DNA from: Lutjanus erythropterus
Lineage: Eukaryota; Chordata; Actinopteri; Lutjaniformes; Lutjanidae
Direction of reading: 5' to 3'
Assembly (NCBI GenBank): GCA_020091685.1
Contig: CM034603.1
Location: 19,982,715-20,046,714 of the forward strand
DNA: 64,000 nt
Made by a program: the position numbers and the translations under genes. Positions 50,641-62,049 of this stretch are shown here, piece after piece. The notes under the pieces are model-generated. The model was given only the letters and a program-made list of their open reading frames with translations. It had not been told where the DNA came from and did not search any database. Positions within the stretch are counted from its first letter, which is position 1, and each line of letters starts with the position of its first letter.

Positions 50641-52602
50641 TGAAACATAATAAAATGAAGGTATGGCATCACTAATGACTGTAACTGAATACATCCTGTT
50701 GTTGCTTCGCAAAAAAGCCATAGTCAATTATTGCTGGAAGGCTTTCTCTGTGAATCAGCTGCAGCTAATGTTGTTAGCTAATGTTTAGTCATTACCAGTG
50801 GCATTAACAGAACACTGGCATCCTAAAGGTTCAGCCATTAAATTCCAACATCCTTCACTCGTTAGTCTTTGCACTTGCTCTTCTGAAGAAGTCTCCAGTT
50901 CTTTCACCTCAGCAGCACTTTGACTCAGTAATGAGTTGTATGTTGTTTAAGGCTCAGGTGGTAAAAACGTAATTAAGGCTGCTTGGTCCATTTACGTAAT
51001 GGCTACCATCTGACATATGTTGATACCGAACAAGTGCAAAGATGTCACAAGGTATTGACACAGCAAATTGCCTAAGTCAATTTTCACAGAATTTGGACTG
51101 CGGTTCTGCCACACACATAATGGCTGGGGAAAAATGTTCTACCACTGACAGAAAAAGCTGAGCTGCATAATCCAAACCAGACGGACCCCCTATATCTACA
51201 AGGTCCTTCTGATTAACATTTGACCTTTCAATGTCATCCATATTCACTACTTCACTCAGTAGCACTAATATGCTTTGAAGAAAAAAAAACAACAAATTAC
51301 ACAAGCAATGGGTAAAAATAGGCCTCTGATGGTAGCGCAGGCCATTTTTAGGCCCTGTGTCTGTTTCCACTTTCCCCATTGCAGGGGTGCCCTGTAAAAC
51401 ATCGGTGTAAATGGTTTATAATGCCACCAGTGGACTCTGAAATGGGAGACCTGGTTTCAATCAGCAGTCAAATTGCTCCTACATTACCCTTGCAGACAGA
51501 GTAGTAAATCACTCTTTGCCTCTATGCTGCTGACGTTAAGGAACAAGCATTGTTAAAAATCCACCAAGCGTGCTACTAAGAGCACCCTGTCTCTATGTGT
51601 GGATGGGATGCTGAACAGGACAATAGCAGTTGCTCGTGGTGTCCCTGTAGACGCAAGAGTAAAACATCCTGATAAGCACAGAAGCAGCCCACTCTGCTTC
51701 TGTAGCTGCATTTGAATCTTAAAACCAACAGTAACTGACCCGTTTTGCAGCCTTGAACGTAAACTTTACATTATAGCCTGGCTCGTGTGACCCCCATGCC
51801 AAAGAGCCCCATCACAACCAGTCTGAACCAGTTTGCCTGGTTAAAAAGAGTTCTTGGTTTCTCTGTGCCAACGCCCTGACATTGGGCCAGTGAGGCATCT
51901 CAGAGCAGTTATAATCCACTATAAACCCGAGAAACGCTGATCCCGCCCACCACAGACCAACACACTATGGGCAAAACCTCTCATTAGAACTCCCGGGCCC
52001 TGAAATTACCAAGATTTTACCCATATGGAAAGCATGAGAAAGCGTCAGCTGGGACAGGGTTGTGCCGAGTGGTTTTTCAGCGTGTGGTCACAGAGGGGCT
52101 GGTTTTCTTTAACAGTGCCATTCAACCCGGCCCCTGCCAGGGAGCACCGGCATCTGAGGAAACTGAGGCAGATGCTCTGGCTACTAGCCCCAGACCAGGC
52201 ATGCTAGGACATACTTGGCACACTACATGTAGGTTAGATATTCACACAAGCTAGGGATGTACCCAGGTCCATAATAAATAGATGCAGCATAAAATGTGAG
52301 TAAATCCACTTTAAGGAAGAATTTGTCATTTAAAAAGTGAAACAAACAAAACAAAAGGGTACTCCAGCCACATATACTCAAAATGCAGCCCTTTACTCGT
52401 TTCACTCGTTGTCAAAAGTACTGAAATTTCAATACTTTCTCAATACCATGTTTAAATGATACAGTATAAGTTAACTGTATTATCAAGACTACCAAAGCTT
52501 AAAAAAAAGAAAAATGTGTTCATTTCATAACAACTTTGCTCCCAAATTAATTTGCAGGCCTTTCTTTTCAAGAATATCTAACAGCAACTGAAACTAGGAA
52601 CT
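50641..52602. other. non-coding stretch, possible conserved block at 51780-52230
   Basis: No gene. The block 51780-52230 is G+C-balanced with low stop density, and two overlapping plus frames (52025-52254) share it in different phases, which argues against coding. The phrase CTGAAATTACCAAGATTTTAC sits in it. Could be conserved regulatory sequence. Confidence 0.28.
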
Positions 52603-52842
52603 TAGGAATGCAACGTACATTTTTTTTCAGCCAATACTGATAATTATCCAATATAATTTGGCTTTTATAAAGCATTTTGCCTAAGAATTTAAATCAAATG
52701 ATCTGACATAATCTGTGAAATCAGATATTAATATAGCTGATATTTCTCAGCTAATATATATACAGATATAGACAGAGAGCTGTGATCGGCCAATACTAGC
52801 CCATAATTTATTGGCCCCAATATTTATCATATCACATCCCTG
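52603..52842. mobile_element. diverged TIR element (AGGAATGCAAC / CACATCCCTG ends)
   Basis: The left tip is AGGAATGCAACGTACA. The right part is GTGATCGGCCAATACTAGCC then ATCACATCCCTG, an imperfect inverted tip. GATCGGCCAATA words are typical of a fish hAT-like repeat type. Old copy. Confidence 0.5.
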
Positions 52843-52871
52843 ACTAATAAGTTATGGCTTTCTGATGCTGT

Positions 52872-53248
52872 TTAAGGGTCAAGTGTGTAAGATTCACTGG
52901 GATTTATAGGCAAAATGTGGCAGTTTTTTAATATAATATATTTCATTAATGCATTATCACCTGAAATTTTGATTTGTTGTGTTTTCGTTAACTTAGAATG
53001 AGCCCTTTATATCTACAGCCAGCATGGGTCCCCTTCCATGAGTTTGTCATGTTGCACTGCCATGTTTCTACACTAGCCCATAACAGACAAACCAAACACT
53101 GGCTCTAGATACAGCCTTTTGTGTTTGGCGTATGTCCCGCTGCCACTGTAATTTCTCCTTCATGATTAGAAGGGGGAAGTGAGATAAGTTGTTTGCAATC
53201 TGCAGGCTCACTGCTAGATGCCACAAAATCCATAAACTAGCCCTTTAA
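52872..53248 (+). mobile_element. TTAAAGGTCCAGTGTG-type MITE, full-length copy
   Basis: TTAA-bounded on both sides. The left tip is AGGGTCAAGTGTGTAAGATT. The right tip is CCACAAAATCCATAAACTAGCCCTTTAA-like, inverted to the left. Internal order: TGTGTTTTCGTTAACTTAG, GAGCCCTTTATATCTACAG, CCATGTTTCTACACTAGCCC, AACACTGGCTCTAGA. The 377 bp carry no coding frame. Reference for the partial copies at 49729 and 50483. Confidence 0.8.
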
Positions 53249-55549
53249 GGTTTATTTATATCAGCATCAGTAAAAAATGTAGTGAAACAGTTCTATGGTT
53301 TGAATTATAATCAGAAAAGAAACAAACAAAATTGAAAATTCTCCTTTAAGTCGGTCTCTTTGGTTATAAATGTTAAACTGATTTATATGAGGGGGGAAAA
53401 AAGATGAATAAAATAAACTTTCTCTTCTCTTAATCATAAGTCAAACCACAATATAAACACCACAGCTGACATTGCTTACAATATCAGTTGGCTGATGTTT
53501 GCTAATTGTTTCTATGTAGCCCAGTTTCTGTATGCCTTGCAGATGACGTCACCAGCTAACAGCCAGGGCTTTTTTCTTTCACAGGCACTCTTTCAAAAAA
53601 AAATCCCAAACAGAAACACCAAATGAACCATTGGCTCTTCTGGCAAGAAACAAAAGAAGAAAGCAGCATAGTGATCCATTGTGGGCCACTCTGCAATCCT
53701 TCAGAAGTCATGAGGATTACATCAAATAAGTCATATGTCTTCTGTTGAATCATTCTCATTTTGAAGTGGATGGAGTATAAAGTAGGCCTAATAGCTTAAT
53801 ATTCAGCAAATAAACACCAGTACTCGAACCATGCTGAAACATACTCACATATCTTATCAAGATTTATTGTGCAATGGCTTTCAAAGCCGCAAAAGGAGAG
53901 AATAAACAGGAAAATAGGACGAACACAGTACAGAAGCCTTGCAGCTTCTAGCCAACATGATTGAAGAAAACCTTAATGCTTCAGCAGCATGACACCTAAC
54001 AGCACTGTCAACACAGGTTTAAATGAAATAATATCCTCCACCAGATAACAACAGGTTACTTTAAAGCCTAGATCCAAACAGTAAAAGGGAGAGTTTTGCT
54101 TTAGAAAATAATTTACAATGAGTCTCAACTAATCTGCATGTATTCTCCAGTGTCGATGGAACGGTACAGGCAAAAGATCATAATTTACAGTAGGCTGGCC
54201 CTTCGAGGCCTCATAGTACAGCCTATAGGACAGCTAAAGAACAAATAACCCTGAATCTAGAACAGAAACACACCATATCACTTTCTTTTAGCAGGCATGA
54301 GCTGAAGGTTAGAAAACCCAAACATGCAGCGGGGCCTATGATTCAGTTGCAGAAAGCCTCTGATGCAATTCCAAGAAACTAACCCACCCTGTATCATCCT
54401 GTTACAGTTTGGCTCATGGTTAGGTCTCTTCATTGTGTCTGTGACAGCTATAATCGGATTCATGTATTGATAAAGGATGGCCATGAGGCTACTTCAGCAT
54501 GTCACTCACCAGGCAAAATTGCTTCCAATCCTTTCTTTAAATAAACCAAACGGGGCTGCAGGGCTTGATGTAATGCTGAGAATCTTTTCTGTACATCCAC
54601 CCAGTGAAAAACACTCCCTCCTATTTCAGATCTGTGCAAGACCTGAAGAGGGGCTTTAGGCTAGTATACGAAGTGATACACCTGTAAGAAGCTGTCACAA
54701 AAATTGGTTGTACAATTAAATTCTCTATTGGGTGAAATTTATGCTTTTGCCTGAGCTGCAAGGAGCAAATTCATGACATCAAACCTGTCTCCGCAGCCAG
54801 CAGTGCTGCAGCAATAGTGATTTTTAAGGGCAGATGAATGACACATACATGAAAGGAGCCCCTGCAACTGATGAGCATACAAGAACTCAAATACCTGTCT
54901 TTGGTAGTGTTAACTGAGGGAAGAGGAAAGATTTCATATGCCGGGGGGCGCTCACGCACCCGTGCACACGCACACATGAAGTGAAAAGCCAGGTTTGGGG
55001 AGAGCTATGGCACAATTTGTGGCAAAGCATTTATAGTATATGGTTTTAAAAAAAAAAACAGGAGCCAATCCTTCACTTACAGAGCAATTAAGACCAAAAA
55101 ATAGGGTGACGACTGGGCAGGCTCACGCCCCACAGACCAGCACTGCTCATATTTATGATTTCATTTGTGATTCTCTACAGATTTTCTGCTTGATTGAAGC
55201 TTTCATCCCAGCTACGTCAATTTGCTCACAGAAAAGTGCCTGCCAACTCTGCGCACCAAAAATCACTTGTGAAATAAGTGATTTAGACAAATAGTACTCC
55301 CTCTCTCCCTGTTCACCCTAATTTCCATTTGTTCCTATTAAGACCGCATATTTTTAATATTTTCTCTCATTCGGCGTTGAAACAAAAGTTGTTGCTCGCT
55401 TAAAAATCAGAGTTAGCCTTAATTAAAAACAGCAACAAACTGTATGCGTGGCTGAGGACCGAATTTGCCAGACGGAGCTGACTTGAAATATTTAACCGTT
55501 TGACCGTTACACCTTTAAAACCGTTTTCAAAGTAAGTCCACTTGGCAAA
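53249..55549. other. non-coding stretch left of the CpG island
   Basis: No repeat tips or gene recognised. The segment 54920-55440 is more balanced and includes GCCGGGGGGCGCTCACGC. It lies within the first 700 bp of the putative intron and may hold regulatory sites. Confidence 0.3.
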
Positions 55550-56260
55550 GGACCCTAAACAAACAGATAAACAAACCGGCGACGCTAAAAGCGGCGTCTC
55601 AAGTTCAATGGCATTCAAAAGAGATAAGGGTAGACTTACTGAATCTCCTCTTTGTCACCGCCGTTGGCATTTCTCTCCTTCTCTGAACCGCTACTGCGTT
55701 CAGTCCCGTCTTCAGTTTGAAGCAAGCACCAAATTCCACTTCACGTAATTAACAGCCACAAAACACAAGAGTTAGAACCAACCCAGAGAGGAGAAGAAAA
55801 GAGGGGGAAAAGGTAGGAGTCCACCGCTGCCAGACGAACACGAGGTCCTATCCCGGTCGGCCGAGGAGGACCGGGGGGTCGTGGATACTGGATCTATTCG
55901 TGGCAGCAGCTCCCGTGTCTCGCTCGCTGCTAACGGGTTAACGTCAGCTTCGCTCAAGTGTCCAGTGTCGCTGCCCGCATGCGAGAAACAAGGCGAGAAC
56001 AAATGTTATTTCTCCCCTTGCAAGTAAATTTCTTCTCTTTTTCGCAAGTTAATTCGTGAGCACAAGTCTGTGCACAGTCCCCCCAGGAGGAGCTGTGGGA
56101 AGGTAGGGGAGCTGTTACGTCTCTCCCTCCACAGTCACGCTTCTTTCTGCCTCTGTGGAAAAAACACATACAGGTCGGTCAGCAGGATTTTCGGATTCAC
56201 TCGGCTACACTCGCTGCTGTGTCCATTCATTCCCGCTCCTCAAGTCCCGCAGCCTCTGAA
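55550..56260 (-). promoter_or_regulatory. CpG-island promoter and 5' leader of a minus-strand gene
   Basis: This is the only unique-sequence stretch with dense CpG (for example 55570-55600 and 55850-55985), unlike the CpG-poor surroundings, so it is very likely an active promoter. On the minus strand it runs into a short coding exon and a strong donor. A CRE-like TGACGTTA lies at 55946-55939. Upstream start codons exist: an ATG at 56169 opens 71 codons and ends with an ATG at 55980 in the same frame (55954-55980 alone reads MRAATLDT), both before the main ATG. Such uORFs may restrain translation. CCACAG-type acceptors near 56154 leave open an extra leader intron. The transcription start cannot be placed. 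Confidence 0.7.
55640..55670 (-). CDS. first coding exon (10 codons plus one base) of an unidentified gene
   Basis: On the minus strand, GAGAAATG at 55670 opens MPTAVTKRRF and the exon ends at 55640 with one extra base A, followed directly by GTAAGT (55639-55634), a near-perfect donor. The ATG has G at -3, an acceptable context. The frame reads through 31 nt in phase 1. It sits at the 3' edge of the CpG island, as first coding exons often do. The peptide is basic, with no signal peptide or transmembrane character. I do not recognise the protein. No second exon was found to the left, so the following intron would exceed the 55 kb left in the window or continue beyond it. A non-coding exon with a downstream start remains possible. 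Confidence 0.45.
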
Positions 56261-57420
56261 AACATGCACTAGACTAGACACAGGGGGATCTGAAATCTGT
56301 CATTTTTATTCTTCTTTGCACTAAGCACCTGCTAAACAAAAGAGACAATTAGGGAGACTGGGGACAGTTGCAACCTTTGTGCATTTCTCTGAGTTATTTA
56401 GAGACTATTTGGACTAGACCACCCACATTTTTATAGTTAACTTAAATCTGTCTGGTAATTAATTACCCATACAATATAGCAAATTGTTCACAATATTTAC
56501 TTGAATAGAGAGGAGGGATTTCACAGAATGGTGAAACGACTATCAGAACCACTAGTCAGCACTGTTCATCATTGTAGACTAATTGTTTGTGGCTGTGGTT
56601 AGCCATGTTAAATAAACTAAATTAAAAGTATTATACAAGGAAAGACTTGGCTCAGGAAAGATTACTAGGAGTTTAGTCCAATCAGATCGTGGCGCATTTG
56701 TAAACAGCTTCTCTGAGGTTGATCCCCCTACATTAATTGAGCATTGTTTGGGCCATGTTGTATCTCTCGCCACAAGTCGACTACTTTTTGGGAGCAGTCA
56801 AAAACTACTAAAATATAGGAGTTGTGAATGCCTGAACATAGAGCGGATGTCCCTCCCCTTTCGGTGGACCATCATGGGACCTTTTTTTGGGGAAAAAAAT
56901 ATGTATTACAGTCAATGGCAAGACACAAATAATATTTTGTTCCCATTTGAACTGTGCCACAAATTACACGTTGTCAGTTTGAACGATAATTTACAAGTCA
57001 AGAACGTTGCTGTTTGTTGTAAAACTGTGTCAGAAACATTTCATCAGTGGAGCATTTTGCCTGCCTGATTGTGTTTACTTGCTCAGATTTTGTTGATTTG
57101 GTCTGCTTTCCTTGCTTTATGTGTTTGTATGATTACAGGTCTGCACCAGGTCTTTTATTTTGAAAATTGATTGCATTCTCTCTGCTTTTTCTGTGTCTGA
57201 CTTCCTGCCTGCTTGATCTGCTCTGTGCAGTTTGACGCATTATCTGTCAAAAATAGAGTTGGTACGTATTTGAAGGAGAGCAGAGTGGAGAGCTGCTTCT
57301 GGGATGCACCAAGGTGCTGCTAGTCGAATCACAAGCACTACAGTGATCAGCTCTGGCTGATGTGGCACAGCTGTAATACGACCTGGTGGAAGATACAAAA
57401 TTGGAGAGACTACACACCCA

Positions 57421-57440
57421 ACGTCACATAAGTGACGTCA
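57421..57440. promoter_or_regulatory. CRE palindrome within the TIR element
   Basis: ACGTCACATAAGTGACGT (57421-57438) is a perfect inverted repeat around ATAA, and it overlaps a full consensus CRE, TGACGTCA (57433-57440). It lies about 1.2 kb upstream of the CpG island edge. Confidence 0.5.
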
Positions 57441-57589
57441 TGACTTTCTCTCTTCAAAATCTAACATTAGCCGCTGAAGTTACAATTCTTGTGTGTTTTG
57501 TGGTGGGATGTAGTCACATGAATAATCAATCTTGTTCATTCTTTCACTTACTGGCTGATAAAAGTACCAGGAGTCGCTGGATAAAATGA
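57440..57589 (+). pseudogene. THAP-domain-like zinc-finger fragment inside the TIR element
   Basis: A 50-codon frame from the ATG at 57440. Its last 32 residues contain C-F-V-V-G-C-S-H, a serine/phenylalanine/histidine turn, then a basic stretch ending SRWIK. THAP domains have C-x2-4-C near the N-terminus, an F-H-x-F-P-like turn and a conserved W followed by basic residues. Here the proline is missing and the frame closes right after the W-I-K, before the C-x2-H ligands. THAP domains normally begin at or within a few residues of the first cysteine, whereas here about 19 residues precede it. A chance match is possible, but its position between matched terminal inverted repeats supports a transposase remnant. 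Confidence 0.4.
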
Positions 57590-58066
57590 CGGCTTACACA
57601 AAAAATTATTTGTTGTTATTTGTTGTTGTTTTTTCTGAAATAAGATCCCATGAGGTACACTGGAAAGGGAGGGACTTTGCCTCTCTATGGAAGAGAGTTA
57701 ACCATGTCTCTTAGAAGTCAACAAAACGAAGATTCAGACTCACTAAGTTTTGATTTATTTGTACAAAAAGTCAGCACAGTGTGACAAAAATATAGTTCAT
57801 GCAAAAAATACTTTCATACCTCCAAAACAAGTTTTATTTTTCGATAACTGCAGCCACAGATGTTGAATGTGTCTTATGTCTTCCTAATGGAGGGTGGGTC
57901 TAATTGAGCATTAAATCACAAAGCAAAAGATACAAAAACACTGTAGAAATAAAGAGATAAAACAAGAAAAAGACAACAATACATAATGTTGTCTTGTCAG
58001 TATAAGTAAAAATGAATAAAATCATGACTGTTGCATGTTGCTGACTTGCTGATAGAAATGAGACTT

Positions 58067-58098
58067 GTTGCAACCATCCCCAGTTGCAACCATCCCCA
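58067..58098. repeat. 16-bp subterminal tandem duplication at the right end of the TIR element
   Basis: GTTGCAACCATCCCCA occurs twice without interruption (58067-58082, 58083-58098). Both copies repeat the inner part of the terminal inverted repeat. Confidence 0.92.
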
Positions 58099-58106
58099 GT
58101 CTACCC

Positions 58107-58629
58107 TAACCTATAGCATATTTGCACAAGGAACCTCTGCCTGAGGAGATTTTGGAAGTAAATTATGATTTCTGAGATTTGACAGGAGGCATGAGAGAAC
58201 CTAGCATAAATACATTCTCTCAATTAAGCTATTCCTCATTTTCCTGAGGAACCCCTCCAGCTAATCCAGGTGGTCCCCAGGCCCCAATCTGGGAGCCTCA
58301 GCAATAAGTGAAGTCATGAATCATCACTGAGAATAGAAAATTTATAAATACTGCCCTATTATCCCCATTTTCTAGAGCAAATAAAATGCATCTACAGCCC
58401 CACTCCTCATCTTCATCCTTGCTTTCACCTTGTGAGGGCTCAGGACAAGACTGTAATTTATAATTTATACGAGCCGGCCAACTTTCTGGCTCTTTCACCG
58501 GTACTTGAAATTGTTTTTTAAGACAGCCTTGGGAGAGGGTTGCAGGAAATATTTCCCAAATGTTCAGTGACACACAGGCATGTTAACAAGCTGTCTTTAC
58601 TGATTTTGCAGCTTGCTCACATACGAATA
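58107..58629. other. non-coding stretch, possible conserved block at 58230-58570
   Basis: No gene. The 91-codon minus frame at 58298-58573 has no recognised domain. The composition is balanced and repeat-free, so it may be regulatory. Confidence 0.27.
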
Positions 58630-59004
58630 ATAAAGGGATAGTTTGGATTATTTGAAGTGGGGTTGTATGAAGTACTTATCCATATTAAGTGTATTAGCTA
58701 CAGATGGTGGTTGGTCGGCCCCCATTTAAGAGAGGCAGACAGGGGCACTAGCACTGAAACACTAACGTCTGAAAAAATCTATATCAGTTTAAGCATATGC
58801 CATATTTAGAATATTTTCACTACTATACTTTGCCATCAGACAGTCGTTTCTGACAGGAAAAAGCAGTCATATAAGCCAACTTATCTGCAGCAGGACCAAA
58901 CTCCAAACTGGGAGGGTACTGACCAGCGTCTCCCGCAGCCTCGGTAATATGCTTACTATGAATAACCACTTCAAATGATCTGAACTGTCTCTTATTATCC
59001 CTAA
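58630..59004 (+). mobile_element. TTAA-type MITE, same family as 8470-8912
   Basis: The left tip is AATAAAGGGATAGTTTGGAT. The right side is CTTCAAATGATCTGAACTGT then ATTATCCCTAA, inverted to the left tip. Internal words ATATTTAGAATATTTTCAC and TTTGCCATCAGACAG match copies A and B. The TTAA edges have mutated. No coding capacity. Confidence 0.75.
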
Positions 59005-61893
59005 GAAAAGCGCTAAATTCTACAGTCCTTAGAGTTAAACTGTAATATCAAAAATGATTAAAATCTTGATTTGGCATTTCCGATTTAATTACAAGCAACT
59101 GGCAATCAAGGACAGATTTTGGGAACCACAGATCTCATAAGTGAAGAAGTGAAGAAGTGTAATGGGGACAGAGAGAGGGCTCTGCTTACAGTGCAGCTTG
59201 GCTGTTAGTGCATGAGCACTCAAGCGACTCGGTTGAACGTGCAGGGCATAGACGCTGTGACCCCCAGTAATGAGGACCTGAATATCTTTAGGATTCTGAC
59301 AACCCATCTACTCCGCCTTCTAACCTTACCATGATCAATCGTTAGCTTGGCAGAACTCCCGCTGAACTGCAGCCTGGCACACCCTCCTAATGACTGGTGC
59401 AAATGACGTTTACACAAGGTTTTACCTTGCCATAAATGTCTCTTGCAATTGAGCAATCATGTTGGTCCTCCATTCACCACACACACATACACACAGACAA
59501 CGGCACACACACAAACAGGCACACGTATACATACGCACCATCTTCATGTAATAAAATGAGTTGCTATGCGACCTCACAGTGACTGAAAGTTCCTTTTAGC
59601 TTACAAATGATAACCTTGGACAGTGCCCAGTGTTCCAGGAATAGGATCCTGTCAGACAAATAAGAGGCCCCGCCAGCACTATTACACTCAGAGGAAGGCC
59701 ATTGTTTTGATACAACGACCATCAATATGTAGGTGCCAGACAGAGCAATTGGTGCATGTGCTCAATAATGCTGTTACATATCTCTGGTGGCCAACACCAG
59801 GCCTGTTTTTCAGCTTTGGACATCTCATGTGGACAAGGGAGCGACCTATAAACAACCTTTGTGTGTGAAGGTCAAAGAAGATGTCTAGTGCCATTTTTTT
59901 CTCAGCTGTGGTGCTAAACAGTCCTATGAGAGCAACCATGCTTTGCCCTTACTACACAGTGAATAGAAGCATCCACCGAATTAAAGATTTTCTATTATAA
60001 GCAACACATTTTTGGTACTGTGGCATCATTTATAAAACAGACTTAAGATCAGTGTTGCTAGATGGAAAACGCAGAAGTATCGTACTGCAAAACTTACAGT
60101 TATCATATTTTAACAGTAACGATTGTGTACTGAAACAACCTGGGAAGGAGCCAGGATACTACACTGAATGGCAAAACTTTGCCATGTGCAGCATATTGCA
60201 CAGAGACTCCGTTGTCTGAACAAAATGTGTCGCTTCACACAGAGTTAATCGAAGCACATTAGACAATTCCTCCTTTCATTTTTACCCAACAAGAGAAAAG
60301 CCTCAGATCTTTACTCTGTGTCACTGCCTTACCAGCTGCTTGATCAGTGTGGCGCTGATGTGATGGGATGATCAGTGATTAGTTTCTCCAAAATCACAAC
60401 TTGGTTTCGTTGTAGATTTATTGAAATGGCAAAATTATTGTATATGCTAATTATCATCGTACATGTGCTTACGATCATTTCTGATCTGAAGCATGACTTT
60501 GCTGTAGAACTATCTCATGTTTAAGAAAAGTCTAGACTTGACATAGGTGATTTTCCTGCTGGTTATGTTTGGGTGTCGCAGTTTGTGATGCACATGCACC
60601 CGAGCCTGTGGTAACCTTTGCATTAGGTCTATGAACAATGTGATTGAACTAAATGTTCGGCTTTGTTTGTCAACCTGATATTTAGTTCACCTAATAATCA
60701 ATGATCGATGTTTTCTGGTTACAGTCTGCTCTTGCCATGACCTCATCGTTCATGCTCAGTATCTTTTATGAATCAAACAAGCACACCATCAGAATTCACC
60801 TTAAGACTAAGTTCAAGTTTAAATCTAGGAACACTTTTCCTCTTTCCCCACTCCTCTTTCTTCCATTCAATCGGGTTTCATTTGTTATTAAATATAACGA
60901 AGAAAATCTGCAGCTTTTTGCACATGAACGTTATATTAATTAAGAAATGACATATATAATCTTCCACCTTTTTTTCCAGTCAATTAAACATCTTATAATC
61001 TTTAGAGTATTGGGACAAAACCTCACTCTGAACTATTTCCTGCTCTTAATTATTGCTGCAATTTGTAATAAATGGTTGACTAAATTACCGCAAATCAAAA
61101 AGGGTCTGAGGTACCAAATCAGCCTCTAACCATAACATTCCTGGAATGAAGCTTCAGACATGGATCCCTTTATCAGCTGTTCCTGCTTATTAATTTTTTT
61201 ATTGAACTCTATGGGGAAATTAGTTGGGAGAAATTACTTGTAAAGAGATTAATTTCTATCAAGAACCCCCCTATCCCCACCCTAGTTGGTACTGGATGGT
61301 TTGAAGGCTGGTGCAGTTACTTTTTTGTCCATGATCCATGTTACAAAGAGTCATCAAAAACAGATTATAGGTGGGTAGGGTACATTTTTAAAAAGGAATT
61401 GCATATTGAAAAGGGAACTTGTGTTACAAAGAAATGAAGGCAACATTTTGATTTTCATAGTGACTGAGCGTGTTCTGATTATGTGTCAAAAATAAATGTT
61501 GACATTTGCTGTATTGTACCAGATTTCAGTTCCACTGGCAGGTTATAATAAAACAGTCTAGACTATACCACCCTCTGAGCAAAAGCACTCTAAAACATAC
61601 ACAACCAGCAGTTGTCAGGACAGGGTTTGATTATCTTTAACATCTGAAATCCTCAAGTGCTATTACTGCTGGCGTTTAGTGCAGTGGTGATGTTGTGTTA
61701 CCTTATCATCCAAAAGATACATTACATATATGCACAGTTACTGAATATTAAATGAAGCACTGCTGCTTATCTAAAGAAACGGCAGTAACTTTGATTTAGT
61801 TCCTATCTGATGGGCCATTGGTCAGTATTGTAATCGTGTAGAAAACCCTTTAGTTTACATAAGGATCATGAATAGTGCCTTGGTTATTTAGTA
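59005..61893. other. non-coding stretch upstream of the gene, no gene seen
   Basis: The segment 59150-59460 has balanced composition, CpG words and the phrase TCTCTTGCAATTGAGCAATC, and may be regulatory. An impure CA-rich tract lies at about 59476-59530. Short frames (up to 83 codons) lack domains. Confidence 0.3.
59476..59530. repeat. impure (CA)n tract
   Basis: ACCACACACACATACACACA and later CACACACACAAACAGGCACA: about 55 bp of interrupted CA units. Confidence 0.85.
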
Positions 61894-61910
61894 TTTAAAG
61901 GTAGAATATG

Positions 61911-62049
61911 GATCACTGCCGCCTCACAGCAAGAAGGTCCTGAGTTCAAATCCCCCAGCTGGCTGGGGCAGGGCCCTTCTGTGCGGAGTTTGCATGTTCT
62001 CTCCAGGTTCTCCAGCTTCCTCCCACAGTTACAGAAAATGGATGAATGG
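61911..62049 (+). mobile_element. short SINE with tRNA-like B box and 12-bp target duplication
   Basis: It begins GATCACTGCCGCCTCACAGC, contains GAGTTCAAATCC (a degenerate RNA polymerase III B box, usually GGTTCGAATCC), then CGGAGTTTGCATGTTCTC and CTTCCTCCCACAGT, and ends AAAATGGATGAATGG. AGGTAGAATATG flanks it on both sides (61899-61910 and 62050-62061), an exact 12-bp target duplication. This sequence type is widespread in fish genomes. The copy lacks the usual ~100 bp centre-right part, so it is internally shortened. Confidence 0.78.

Larger units (their letters stand above)
56352..58106 (+). mobile_element. 1.75 kb TIR DNA transposon carrying a THAP-like fragment
   Basis: The left tip is GGGAGACTGGGGACAGTTGC. 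The right tip on the minus strand is GGGTAGACTGGGGATGGTTG; allowing one gap and two substitutions they match for about 24 bases, ending in GTTGCAAC. TTA precedes the left tip and TAA follows the right. A plus frame at 57440-57589 reads CFVVGCSH, then SFFHLLADKSTRSRWIK, and stops. The C-x4-C start and the F-H...R-W spacing resemble the N-terminal half of a THAP zinc finger, found in P-element, Kolobok and some ISL2EU transposases and in domesticated THAP genes. The rest of the finger (C-x2-H, AVPTIF) and a catalytic domain are not visible, so it looks decayed or non-autonomous. It starts about 90 bp upstream of the CpG island. Confidence 0.6.

Noticed and set aside
55954-56169. 71-codon minus frame in the CpG island as the main coding exon
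   Set aside because: Terminates inside the leader before the spliced ATG and shows no domain. Better read as an upstream ORF.
61911-61960. Possible tRNA gene (B-box-like GAGTTCAAATCC)
   Set aside because: No cloverleaf can be drawn, and the box sits in a SINE with its own tail and target duplication.
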